Below are positions 1 to 8,478 of a stretch of DNA of 64,000 bases, piece after piece (position 1 is the stretch's first letter; each line of letters opens with the position of its first letter). This stretch comes from Fragum whitleyi (taxonomy: Eukaryota; Mollusca; Bivalvia; Cardiida; Cardiidae): positions 54,168,017-54,232,016 of the forward strand of contig OX411543.1 of assembly GCA_948146395.1 (NCBI GenBank), read 5' to 3'. A program made the position numbers and the translations under genes. Under the pieces are notes generated by a model that was not told where the DNA came from, ran no database searches, and worked only from the letters and a program-made list of their open reading frames with translations.

Positions 1-513
1 TTGTGAAGTCAGGTTCAAATGGTTTACCATGAATACTGTGTCCATTGCATGATACGGCTATTTTTCTTACGTTGAAATGAGAAAAGTTGAATGGGTTTGA
101 TGTATAAGATCCATTGAAGGCTCCATTTGTTACCATTCCAATAAAAACACGTTTTGGTAACTGGCCTTGGAACAAATGATCTTCCACTTTTGATAGAGTA
201 CCGTTAGTGATTGAAAATGTTTTGACTTCTACTCTACGAATAGGGATTTTCATATTATTCTGTGCGATGAGTTGGTTCAGATTATTTGCAACTACTGGTG
301 ACAATTCAACATTTCTAACATAGAAACTTACTGATTCAAACTGAATTTTAACTTTGGGTTCACCTGTATGTTGAATAATGCAAAATTCTGGACGTGACTT
401 ATTTAATCTTAGTCTGATTTCCACTCCACTGGGAAGATATTTTTCCTGGAGAAAAACATCTAGATGAAGACGTCCAAATAATTCCAATGTCTTACTTTCT
501 GCAATAGCCACTA
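1..513 (-). pseudogene. Inverted fragment of the major capsid protein gene
   Basis: Position p matches the reverse complement of position 10,820 minus p, so bases 1-513 are an inverted copy of 10,819-10,307, the middle of the major capsid gene. By eye I count three mismatches in 513 bases. The match stops sharply at 513/514, where polymerase coding sequence begins on the other strand. The piece continues off the left edge of the window, so whether a whole second capsid gene lies there cannot be seen. It could reflect a head-to-head second element, an inversion within one element, or an assembly join. Confidence 0.95.
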
Positions 514-2952
514 CATGCAGTGAGTTTGCCGAAGGAAGGGAGGTTATATTTCAAGGTGATAACACTCTGACTGATTTTTGTAAATGGCTTTTTTCTAAGC
601 AGCACAAGGGTATGACTGCTATAGCTCACAATGCAAAAGGATACGATGCCCAATTTATCTTGAATGAAATAATAAGAATTGGGAATCAACCCCCATCTCT
701 GATCATGAATGGTAACAGTATCATGAAATTGGAGTTGAATGGAGTTCGTTTGATCGACTCCTATAACTTCATGAACTTTCGTCTTGGTAAATTCCCTGAT
801 ACGTTTGGTCTGGAAGAAATGAAAAAGGGGTTCTTTCCCCATCTTGCCAACACTGATCAGTTTTGGGACTATGATGGTCCATATCTTGATACCTCCTATT
901 ACATGTGTGACTCTATGTCCCCAGAATTAAGAAAAGAGTTCATGAAATGGTATAATGAAAAGGTTACAAACAAAGAAAAGTTCAATTTTCAAAAAGAAAT
1001 GGAGTCATATTGTCGTTCAGATGTTGATATCCTCAGAAGGGGGTGTGGTCATTTCAGGAAAGTGTTTATTGAGTACGGAGGCATTGATCCATTACTGGAA
1101 GCTATAACAATAGCTGATGCATGTAACACGGTCTGGAGAAGTAGATATTTGCCTAAAGGTCAAATAGCAATTATTTCAAGTAAGGATTCCTCCAGGCGTC
1201 GTTTCTCTATGAAAGCCATTCGTTGGCTCCAAAGTATTGCAAATGAAAAGGGGATCTTTATCCAGCATGCCCGGAATTTGGGAGAATTTGAGATCAAGTC
1301 TTTATCTGTTTAATGGATTTCATGCAGAAACCAACACAGTGTACGAATTTCTTGGTGATCTATGGCACGGTTGTCCAGTCTGCTACCCAAACCGTTTACA
1401 AACCAACCCAATTAATGGTTTTACAATGCAAACTTTGTATAACGATACAATGGCCCGTCTACAATATCTAAAGAGGTTAGGCTATAAAGTTGAATACATT
1501 TGGGAACATGAGTTCGATGCAAGAGTAAAAAAAGACAAAGATTATCGTGAAGTAATCAATGGTTTATTCCCATACTCTGACCCAATAGATCCAAGGGACG
1601 GACTGTATGGCGGGCGTTGTAATGCAGTCAAGATTGCTCATGAGATAGACGAATCAAGTGAAAAAGAAATTAAGTACATTGACATTTGCTCTTTGTATCC
1701 TTATGTATGCAAGTATAAATCCTACCCTGTTGGTCACCCAAAAGTCCTGACAAGCGAAAGCATTGACATTCAAAACATTAGACAGTATGAAGGTCTTGTC
1801 AAATGTAAGGTGTTGCCACCTGATGATTTGCTTCACCCTATTTTACCTGTACATTGTAATAACAAAATGATGTTTCCACTATGTAGAACATGTGCAGAAG
1901 AAAGTTCACAGACTTGCTCTCACAATGAAAACGAGAGGGCGTTGATAGGAACATGGGTCACAGTTGAATTGTTCAAGGCTTTGGACTGTGGCTACAGATT
2001 ACTTCATGTCTTTGAAGTTTGGCACTTTGAATCTATCTCCAATAATTTCTTTAGGGGGTATGTTGACAACTTTTTGAAAATCAAACAAGAAGCCAGTGGT
2101 TATCCTGAATGGTGTAAAACCCAAGCTGACAAAGATACATTTATTCGGGAATATGAATCAGATGAAGGAATCAGTCTGGATCCTACAATGATTAAAAAGA
2201 ACAAAGGAAGAAGGGCATTTGCAAAGATAATGTTAAATTGTCTATGGGGAAAACTTGCCCAAAGAGAGGTATTGACCCAATCAGAATATATATCAAAGCC
2301 ATCAAAATACTTTGAACTGGTCAACAACCCTAACTACATTATTAAACATGTAGAGATATTCAATGAAGAATGTCCATTCATTTTGGTCAACTATGAATCA
2401 AAGCTGGATCATGTTGAGACCCATGGAACAGCCAATGTCATTGTCGGATCATATGTTACGGCCTATGCTAGACTTGAGTTGTACAGCATCCTAGAAAAAC
2501 TGAATGATAGAGTGCTGTACTTTGACACTGATAGTTGCATGTACATTCATGACCCACAGTTATGGAATCCACCTATTATCAATAGTAGATTGGGAAAATG
2601 GACCGATGAAGAACCCAACTCAAAAATTGTTAAGTTCAGAGGGTTGGGTCCAAAAAACTATGCATATCAATTGGTTACCAAAAAGGGTGATATTGAAAGT
2701 AAATGTAAAGTCAAGGGTATAACCTTAGACTACAAAACTTGCAAGTTGGTCAATTTTGATGCATTCACAAAATGTATGCAGGATCGAAGTACTGAAATTA
2801 AGATAACCTATGACTGCAGAATCAGGAGACATGGAGATAGAAAAGTCACTAGTGAAGCAAAAACAAAAACATTTAGATCAGTATATACAAAGAGAGTAAT
2901 GGTCAATGATATAGATACTGTCCCGTTTGGACATGAAAGTATTAGGGTATAA
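514..2952 (+). pseudogene. polB: Protein-primed family B DNA polymerase, 5'-truncated and frameshifted
   Basis: This would replicate the element DNA using a protein primer, with proofreading. The first part is open in one frame through 1313 and carries the exonuclease II region (HNAKGYDAQF, about 627-656) and exonuclease III (YCRSDVD, about 1009-1029). The second part, in the next frame to 2952, has polymerase motif A (DICSLYP at 1681), motif B (KIMLNCLWGK, about 2224) and motif C (YFDTDS, about 2518), in the usual order. Two breaks are visible. Exonuclease motif I is missing, because the sequence upstream of 514 is inverted capsid DNA. A one-base frame change lies near 1300-1315, between the HARN motif and the FHAETNTVYEF stretch. 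AATAAA follows the stop at 2957. Family certain; activity very unlikely. Confidence 0.92.
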
Positions 2953-3041
2953 AAACAATAAAAACTTTTAGAGGGATATCATTCCTTGTGAACAAGCTGA
3001 ACACTGTACATTAAGATGTTGATTCTGTCTCTTAGAAAACA

Positions 3042-3188
3042 ATGTTTGTTTTAGTTCATTTGGTATTGTACTTAACACATGATTTTGTAAGACAAAAACT
3101 GATTAGGAATGAACTAGAAAAAGAGATTTCACGATTATTACATCTTATAGACAATTCTATCAATGAGAAAATAATTAAAGAACTGTAA
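3042..3188 (+). CDS. Possible 48-residue small protein
   Basis: A short open frame of 48 codons ends one base before the next ATG at 3190. The predicted protein has a hydrophobic N-terminus (MFVLVHLVLYL) followed by a charged, leucine/isoleucine-spaced stretch that could form an amphipathic or coiled helix. I do not recognise it. Its tight abutment with the following frame suits the packed layout of the element, but a chance open frame in AT-rich DNA is quite possible. Confidence 0.3.
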   Translation: MFVLVHLVLYLTHDFVRQKLIRNELEKEISRLLHLIDNSINEKIIKEL

Positions 3189-3189
3189 G

Positions 3190-3954
3190 ATGATAACATT
3201 TCTGGCATCTATTATTTACTATTTATCTACGGTAAATTTCAAAATGTTGCCTTATCAACTTCCACTACCAATTGAGTTACGTGAGAAGATCTACAAGATA
3301 TTCATCGGATATCATACATTGGGTAAAGATATACAAGAAAGAATGAAAGTAGTTTGTATATCAATGTGGATTCGAAAGATGAAAAATGGAATCACGAGAG
3401 GACAACCTGCAATAGAATTGTTTAAAATGAGAGCATATATACAGGACATGATAAACGATACACAGTTCGACGACAGTGAAATAAAAGTGTTGACAAGTGT
3501 CTTACTTAATAACTTCTACTTTTGGAGAGATAGAGATACATATCAGTGGACATTTAAAACACCAATGCTAAATGGGAGAACATGTAGTGAATTCATTGAG
3601 AAACTTGAAAGAAAAGCTAAAAAATTTAACTTTTACATGTTGTATAGAAATACATGGATTGATCATGTGAATTATCGAACTACTCCAACCACTGTTGAAG
3701 AAGTTGAAGCAATAGATGGATTCATCATATTTGACAGAGATGTTAGCAAAGAAATAGTGTCCTCCACAGTTTCATCATGTAGAGTGCTTCCTGTCAATGA
3801 AGTGGATTACAAACCGGATAGTAATACATTCTTCTTTCCATATGAATTAGGAAATCGTGAAGTAGGAAAGACAAGTATTATACTATCCGAATCAATATTG
3901 AATCATTATTGGACATGGATAAGTGGACTTAAAGGTGGATTCAATCATAACTAA
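3190..3954 (+). CDS. Polinton protein of unknown function (254 residues)
   Basis: This is a long uninterrupted frame between the polymerase and the ATPase. A second in-frame ATG at 3244 starts just before LPLPIELREKIYKIF and is a plausible real start; the extra 18 residues upstream are hydrophobic. The LP-x-ELR-x-KI-x-x-IF stretch loosely resembles the opening of F-box-like or ankyrin-associated helices, but I cannot assign a domain. The middle is rich in aromatic and basic residues (NNFYFWRDRDTYQWTF). No membrane segment is evident after residue 20. Length and base use match its neighbours, so it is probably a real element gene. Function unknown. Confidence 0.65.
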   Translation: MITFLASIIYYLSTVNFKMLPYQLPLPIELREKIYKIFIGYHTLGKDIQERMKVVCISMWIRKMKNGITRGQPAIELFKMRAYIQDMINDTQFDDSEIKVLTSVLLNNFYFWRDRDTYQWTFKTPMLNGRTCSEFIEKLERKAKKFNFYMLYRNTWIDHVNYRTTPTTVEEVEAIDGFIIFDRDVSKEIVSSTVSSCRVLPVNEVDYKPDSNTFFFPYELGNREVGKTSIILSESILNHYWTWISGLKGGFNHN

Positions 3955-4270
3955 AGAACTGTTTAAAAACTTGTTGATGATTTTGTTTTTTTTAAAAAAA
4001 AAAATGTAAGTTGTGAATTTTTCAAAAAACTTTTTTTAAAAAATATTTTTAAAAAAATATTTTTTGAATATTTTTTTAAAAATATTTTTCAAAAAATATT
4101 TTTAAAAAAATGTTTTTTAAAAAATAAAAAAATGAAATTGTAAATATGTTATTGTAAAAAATGTTGTAAAAGAATGTTTTATGTTTCAAAAATGTTAAAG
4201 AATAAAAGTTATAAAATGAATATATCTTTGTCATTTTATTTCTATCCATTGAATGGTTAGGACGTAAGAA
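3955..4270. other. AT-rich, self-complementary intergenic spacer
   Basis: The spacer before the ATPase gene is almost entirely runs of A and T between about 3980 and 4130, with many A(6-11) and T(6-9) tracts that can pair with each other. AATAAA-type signals occur near 4200. It may contain a transcription end and start between two gene blocks, or simply be slippage-expanded DNA. No reading frame here is convincing. Confidence 0.6.
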
Positions 4271-4798
4271 ATGGATGTAGATATTCTCTCCCTCTTGTTT
4301 AACCATCCTTGTAATATTTTCATTTCTGGTCCAAGTGGATGTGGTAAAACAGAATTCGTTCACAAATTGATAGATTATCGTGAAGACTTATTTGACATTG
4401 CACCAAAAAGAATTACTTGGTGTTATAAAGAATGGCAAAATGCATACAGTATCATGAAAGAAAAATTTGATTTCATTACTTTCATTGACGGAATACCTGA
4501 AGATGAAAATGAAATTGTGAGTGATGCATCTATACCACATTTAGTGATATTTGATGATATGTTGGGTGAAAAAGATGAAGAGAAAATTAAATTATGGTTT
4601 ACTAGAAAAGGTCATCATCGTAATGCAAGTGTCAAGTTGATTCCTGCGTATAATGATGCAACATCCTTGCCTCGTGGTTATTTGGTCATTGATTTTCATT
4701 CTCGAACTCAAAAAGTATTGAGATTAAGAACTGATATATTTCATAGATGGTATACAAAGAATGAAGATCAAGGTCCAATTATTTATTCACCTGTATAA
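4271..4798 (+). CDS. A32/FtsK-HerA-like DNA packaging ATPase, apparently internally shortened
   Basis: This ATPase would pump element DNA into capsids. The Walker A loop is GPSGCGKT (about residues 20-27) and the Walker B segment is HLVIFDDM (about residues 90-97), followed by GHHRNASV. The C-terminal DATS-x-P-x-GYL-x-ID and RLRT-x-IF stretches are also those of Polinton ATPases. At 175 residues it is shorter than the 210-240 I expect. The segment that normally lies between the HHRN strand and the DATS segment, carrying the sensor and arginine-finger region, seems missing, as if about 45-50 residues had been deleted in frame near 4640. Family assignment is strong; the deletion is inferred from family knowledge. 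Confidence 0.9.
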   Translation: MDVDILSLLFNHPCNIFISGPSGCGKTEFVHKLIDYREDLFDIAPKRITWCYKEWQNAYSIMKEKFDFITFIDGIPEDENEIVSDASIPHLVIFDDMLGEKDEEKIKLWFTRKGHHRNASVKLIPAYNDATSLPRGYLVIDFHSRTQKVLRLRTDIFHRWYTKNEDQGPIIYSPV

Positions 4799-4855
4799 AT
4801 GGGTGAACTTGTGATCATTAAAGTCCAGTCTTTTGATCTATGTCATTGAGTGAAC

Positions 4856-5227
4856 ATGGCCTTACCAAGAACATCTACATCAGTGATTCATGCTTTACAG
4901 AACTTAAGTCGACAGACAAACAAGTATGAAAGAGAAGCGTTATTGAATGCTGGTTTAAAGGAAATATTGAAATGGTTTTCTTTGGCAGCACAAAATATCA
5001 TTGAAAATAGAATCAAGCTACCAAAGCAAACTGTTACATATATGAATAAACATAGAGATGATGTAGCTAAGCTTGCAGATCCAAACATTAATGAACAAGT
5101 AAAACGTAAAATCATATTGAAACCAGGTGGTGGTGGTTTTCTTGGTGGCGTAATAATTAGAAGTCTCCTTAGATGGGATGGAGAAAGAACTGCAAGAAAA
5201 TTTGGTCATGATAAAAAAATCTGTTAA
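4856..5227 (+). CDS. Small glycine-rich Polinton protein, paralogue of the protein at 5814
   Basis: The ATG at 4856 is the first in frame and gives 123 residues. The protein has a helical first half, then a basic stretch (NEQVKRKIILKP) leading into GGGGFLGGVIIRSLL. The protein at 5814-6185 has the same layout: NV/NII-x-x-x-x-(V/I)-x-L, a charged middle, a basic patch, then GGFL. The two look like diverged duplicates. The hydrophobic glycine-rich segment is short here, ending in RWDGERTARKF, so the C-terminus may have been altered by a frame change. It overlaps the start of the lysine-rich frame by up to 50 bases. Similar proteins sit near Polinton capsid genes; a virion or membrane-active role is only inference. 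Confidence 0.7.
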   Translation: MALPRTSTSVIHALQNLSRQTNKYEREALLNAGLKEILKWFSLAAQNIIENRIKLPKQTVTYMNKHRDDVAKLADPNINEQVKRKIILKPGGGGFLGGVIIRSLLRWDGERTARKFGHDKKIC

Positions 5228-5753
5228 AAGAAAATCTCCTAAGAAAAAATCTGTGAAAAGAAAATCTCCAAAGAAAAAAGTTGTGAAAAGAAAATCTCCA
5301 AAGAAAAAAGTTGTGAAAAGAAAAAAGAAAAATTCTCCAAAGAAATCAAAAAACAAATTCTCGATTGATGAAAGATTCATTACAATGAGAGGATCACATA
5401 GACCTTTTTCTAAAATGTCATCAACAAATGTTACACCAAATGTTTCCCCCATTTCATCAATTCATTCACCACAAACACCGATGCATATATCTCCACCTTC
5501 ATTCTTGTCAAGTTCTATGTCTCCGAATTCATCTGCCCGTTTTTCAACCCCAATCTCAAGTTCAACCTCTGATTCAAGTTATGACAGTGATTTCATTACA
5601 CCACAACGTATACCAAAGTCAAGTCAGCAGAAACTTAGAAACAGAAAATATGGAATTGCACCCTTTTCACCCTTAACAACTTTGGATATGAGAACTGTAT
5701 CTTCTCCAGCTAGAATAGCTCTTACAGCATTACGAGAAAAATTTTCTACCTAA
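5178..5753 (+). CDS. Lysine-rich KRKSPKKK-repeat protein with Ser/Pro-rich tail
   Basis: The protein begins at 5178, or at a second ATG at 5208. Residues about 14-55 are near-perfect 10-residue repeats (SVKRKSPKKK and variants, three to four copies), matched by a 30-bp tandem repeat at about 5215-5335. The rest is rich in serine, threonine and proline, with many S-P and T-P pairs that could be phosphorylated. The basic repeats resemble histone H1 tails and viral DNA-condensing core proteins, so a role in packing DNA inside the capsid is plausible but unproven. AATAAA overlaps the stop codon at 5753. A real element gene is likely given its size, spacing and clean stop. Confidence 0.65.
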   Translation: MEKELQENLVMIKKSVKRKSPKKKSVKRKSPKKKVVKRKSPKKKVVKRKKKNSPKKSKNKFSIDERFITMRGSHRPFSKMSSTNVTPNVSPISSIHSPQTPMHISPPSFLSSSMSPNSSARFSTPISSSTSDSSYDSDFITPQRIPKSSQQKLRNRKYGIAPFSPLTTLDMRTVSSPARIALTALREKFST

Positions 5754-5813
5754 TAAATACTTTTGATATAACATTTTCTTTATCATTTATGATTAATCAG
5801 AAGACGCGATAAC

Positions 5814-6185
5814 ATGGTGAAAAAAATAAGAAAAGTTCCTTTAATTAGGAAACATGGTCATATGGTCATGGCATTAATGAAATCTTCACCGAAGCTAAGA
5901 AAAAAATTAGTAAAAGAATTATCATCTCCAGTGATAAGATGTATATCAGAATGTTGTCACAATGTTTTAAAAGGCAATGTACACCTAACAGATGCTCAGA
6001 AGAAGAAGTTGTATTCAAACCGTCAACATCTTCGAAATCTTGCTTCAAAATCAGTGTCTGTAAAAAAGAAGAAACGCATTTTGAATCAGAAGGGTGGATT
6101 TCTCCCATTGTTAGGGTCTGCATTAATACCATTATTAGGTAAAGCTGTCATAGGAGGGATTGGTGGTGCAATTAAAGCTTTATAA
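5814..6185 (+). CDS. Small basic protein with glycine-rich hydrophobic C-terminus
   Basis: The 123-residue protein starts with a basic segment (MVKKIRKVPLIRKHGH), continues with a helical region containing two cysteines (ISECCHNVLKG), then a lysine cluster (VKKKKR) and ends in GGFLPLLGSALIPLLGKAV and more glycine/isoleucine. The C-terminal part could be a membrane-interacting helix. I recognise this pattern as recurrent in animal Polintons, where its role is not established. It resembles in layout the small basic, hydrophobic minor virion proteins of adenoviruses, but I would not claim homology. Fifteen bases separate it from the next gene. Confidence 0.75.
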   Translation: MVKKIRKVPLIRKHGHMVMALMKSSPKLRKKLVKELSSPVIRCISECCHNVLKGNVHLTDAQKKKLYSNRQHLRNLASKSVSVKKKKRILNQKGGFLPLLGSALIPLLGKAVIGGIGGAIKAL

Positions 6186-6199
6186 TCATAGGATAAAAA

Positions 6200-7054
6200 A
6201 TGTCAGTAAGAAAAATGGTCATTGTTCCTTTCCAAGTACTGAATGATATGAAGCAATGGAGAGATGAACAAAGTCAAAAACCTATTCTACCACAAAATCC
6301 ACAAGTAACAAATGTTTCCCACCTTTATAAGGATATGAAAAATTCATTAGAAAAAACTGATATTTCTGAAACAAATAAAGCACAAACGTATGGAGAAACA
6401 TTGTTCAAACTACAAAATTCATTTGAAAAAGTGAAAAATCCAACATTAACCCAATCTTCAAGAAATCAAGAAGCGGATTCAAGAACAGAATCAATAAATG
6501 TTTCATTACATGATCGTATCTTAGAAAGTGTACCTAAAACCATGCAGAGAAAAGCTAAGCTTCTGTTAAATATTCTTAGAGATAATGATAACATATCATG
6601 GGATAATCAAGGTATGGTAACATATAAAGGAAAACCTATCCCAGGTTCAAATATCATTGATCTCATAAATGATTCATTACGTAAGAGAAAAGGAATTGAA
6701 CCTAGAGGTTGGGAAGTATTCTCTAAAGCTTTACATGAAAGCAATGTTCCACAAGAAGTAGTCGGAAACATGTCAAGATGGCAATGGATGCAAAAATATC
6801 AGCCTGAAAGTGAATCTAGTGAATCAGAAATAAGTTTTAGTACGCCCTTTAAAACCCCCGCCAGAAGTTTAGTAAGATCTCCAACCAAAATGAAAACCAT
6901 AAAGAAGAGAACCTTAAGCCACTTAAGAAAAATGTCACCATATGCCACGACTCATGAAAAAGAAAAAAGAAAAGATCTTTACACTCAACAACTTTTAAGT
7001 CCTATAAAAAAAGATTCGATTTCTAAAAGTCTTCAGTCATGGGAAGCATACTGA
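6200..7054 (+). CDS. Conserved Polinton protein of unknown function (284 residues)
   Basis: A basic, polar N-terminal half precedes a more ordered domain at about residues 108-165: SVPKTMQRKAKLLLNIL, then ISWDNQGMVTYKGKPIPGSN and IIDLINDSLR. I know this VPK...LL...isW...G...G-x-x-I-x-GSN pattern from Polinton and adintovirus-like elements, always without an assigned function. The C-terminal 70 residues are basic with several S-P/T-P sites (FSTPFKTPARS). Its last 16 bases overlap the integrase start, suggesting coupled expression. It may be a virion protein processed by the protease; that is inference. Confidence 0.75.
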   Translation: MSVRKMVIVPFQVLNDMKQWRDEQSQKPILPQNPQVTNVSHLYKDMKNSLEKTDISETNKAQTYGETLFKLQNSFEKVKNPTLTQSSRNQEADSRTESINVSLHDRILESVPKTMQRKAKLLLNILRDNDNISWDNQGMVTYKGKPIPGSNIIDLINDSLRKRKGIEPRGWEVFSKALHESNVPQEVVGNMSRWQWMQKYQPESESSESEISFSTPFKTPARSLVRSPTKMKTIKKRTLSHLRKMSPYATTHEKEKRKDLYTQQLLSPIKKDSISKSLQSWEAY

Positions 7055-8157
7055 AGCGTAAGTCCAAAGAAGCACTGTTAAGAAAATTATATTATGGATT
7101 AAATAAAAATAAAGTTGCATATTCAAGCATAAAAGAATTATACAAAGCAGCGAAGTCCACTTTGAAAACCATATCATATCAAGATGTTAAAAAATGGTTA
7201 CAAGGCGAATCAACATACACCTTACATAAACCTATTCGAAGAAAATTTCAAAGACGTAAAACAATTGTTGCAGGAATCGATCACCAATGGCAAGCTGATT
7301 TAGCAGACATGCAACAATTTTCAAATCAAAATAATGGGTTTAGATATTTACTTTGTGTTATTGATGTCTTTTCAAAATTTGCATGGGTAGTACCTATCAA
7401 GAATAAGATGGGAAAAACATTGATAAATGCATTTCAGTCCATCCTTAAATCAAGAAAACCTTTATCATTACAAACAGATAAAGGAAGTGAGTTCAAAAAC
7501 AAAGACTTTCAAACGTTTTTGAAAAAGAAAAAGATCCATTATTTCACTACAGATAATCCAGAGACTAAAGCAAGTATTGTGGAAAGATTTCAACGTACGT
7601 TGAAAACTAGAATGTGGAAATATTTCACTCATGAAAAAACACGAAGATACATTGATGTTCTTCAAAACTTTGTGAATAATTATAACAATACTTTTCACCG
7701 GAGCATAAAAGCAAATCCATCAGATGTTAATCATTCTAATGAAGCAAAAATTTCAGAGAACTTATATGCAAAAAGTGAAACAAAAGTGATTAAGAAGATA
7801 AAAAAGAAACCAAAATTAAAGAAAGGTGATCGTGTTCGTATCAATAAAACAAAACATACATTTGAGAAAGGATATCTTCCAAATTGGACACAAGAATTAT
7901 TTGAAATCACTCATGTAAATTCAAAAACATCTCCAATCACATATAAAATTAAAGATCTAGCAAATGAAGCTATCCTTGGGACATTTTATGAACAAGAATT
8001 ACAACTTATAAAAGATGATGATGTTTATGAAATAGATTCAGTTCTTGATAAGCGAACAAGACGTGAAGGTAAAAAAATAATCAAAGAAATTAAAGTGAAT
8101 TGGAAAGGTTATCCTAAAAAAATTCAGAGTTGGATACCAGAATCATATTTAACGTGA
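7039..8157 (+). CDS. INT: Retroviral-type (DDE) integrase with C-terminal chromodomain
   Basis: This enzyme would insert the linear element DNA into the host genome and create its target duplication. The catalytic rve core spans about residues 75-225. The three acidic residues are visible: D in WQADLADM (about 91), D in LQTDKGSEF (about 148) and E in SIVERFQRT (about 184). The N-terminal region (residues 10-70) is the helical domain usual in Polinton integrases, ending in RRKFQRRKT. The C-terminal end, YEIDSVLDKRTRR...VNWKGYPKK..SWIPESYL, is a chromodomain, which in related elements tethers integration to modified chromatin. At 372 residues it appears complete and undamaged. It overlaps the preceding gene by 16 bases. 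Confidence 0.95.
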   Translation: MGSILKRKSKEALLRKLYYGLNKNKVAYSSIKELYKAAKSTLKTISYQDVKKWLQGESTYTLHKPIRRKFQRRKTIVAGIDHQWQADLADMQQFSNQNNGFRYLLCVIDVFSKFAWVVPIKNKMGKTLINAFQSILKSRKPLSLQTDKGSEFKNKDFQTFLKKKKIHYFTTDNPETKASIVERFQRTLKTRMWKYFTHEKTRRYIDVLQNFVNNYNNTFHRSIKANPSDVNHSNEAKISENLYAKSETKVIKKIKKKPKLKKGDRVRINKTKHTFEKGYLPNWTQELFEITHVNSKTSPITYKIKDLANEAILGTFYEQELQLIKDDDVYEIDSVLDKRTRREGKKIIKEIKVNWKGYPKKIQSWIPESYLT

Positions 8158-8190
8158 TTTGAAAAACTTATAAAAACATAAGTAATTATC

Positions 8191-8478
8191 ATGCAATCTC
8201 AGTTGGAATCTGGAGGTGACAGTGTCAGTCAGTCAACTCCTTTTACATGTTTTGGAAATCGTGTCCCTAAAAATCAGTTCACTTATATATCACAAATAAT
8301 AGTCATTTATGCCATTATTGCTACATCTATAGTACATCTTAGTATTCAAAGTGATAATCGTGAATTGTGGTTAATTCTTCTCAGTAGTTCTTTAGGCTAC
8401 ATTCTACCATCACCCGGATTAAAATTCACAAAACAGAATAAACATTCAGCATTTGATTTCATTGATGGTAAAAAATGA
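8191..8478 (+). CDS. Small two-helix membrane protein conserved in Polintons
   Basis: The 95-residue protein has a polar N-terminus, the motif CFGNRVPKNQFTYISQ, then two hydrophobic segments: IIVIYAIIATSIVHLSI (about 37-53) and LWLILLSSSLGYILPSPGL (about 59-77). I recognise the FGNRVPK...SQ...LW...LSSSLGY-LPSP pattern from animal Polintons, just upstream of the minor capsid gene, as here. Its stop overlaps the next start in an ATGA arrangement, typical of tightly coupled genes. Role unknown; a virion membrane or egress protein is a guess. Confidence 0.85.
   Translation: MQSQLESGGDSVSQSTPFTCFGNRVPKNQFTYISQIIVIYAIIATSIVHLSIQSDNRELWLILLSSSLGYILPSPGLKFTKQNKHSAFDFIDGKK

Noticed and set aside
492..842. 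116-codon minus-strand frame
   Set aside because: It runs antisense to polymerase code and spans the capsid/polymerase junction.
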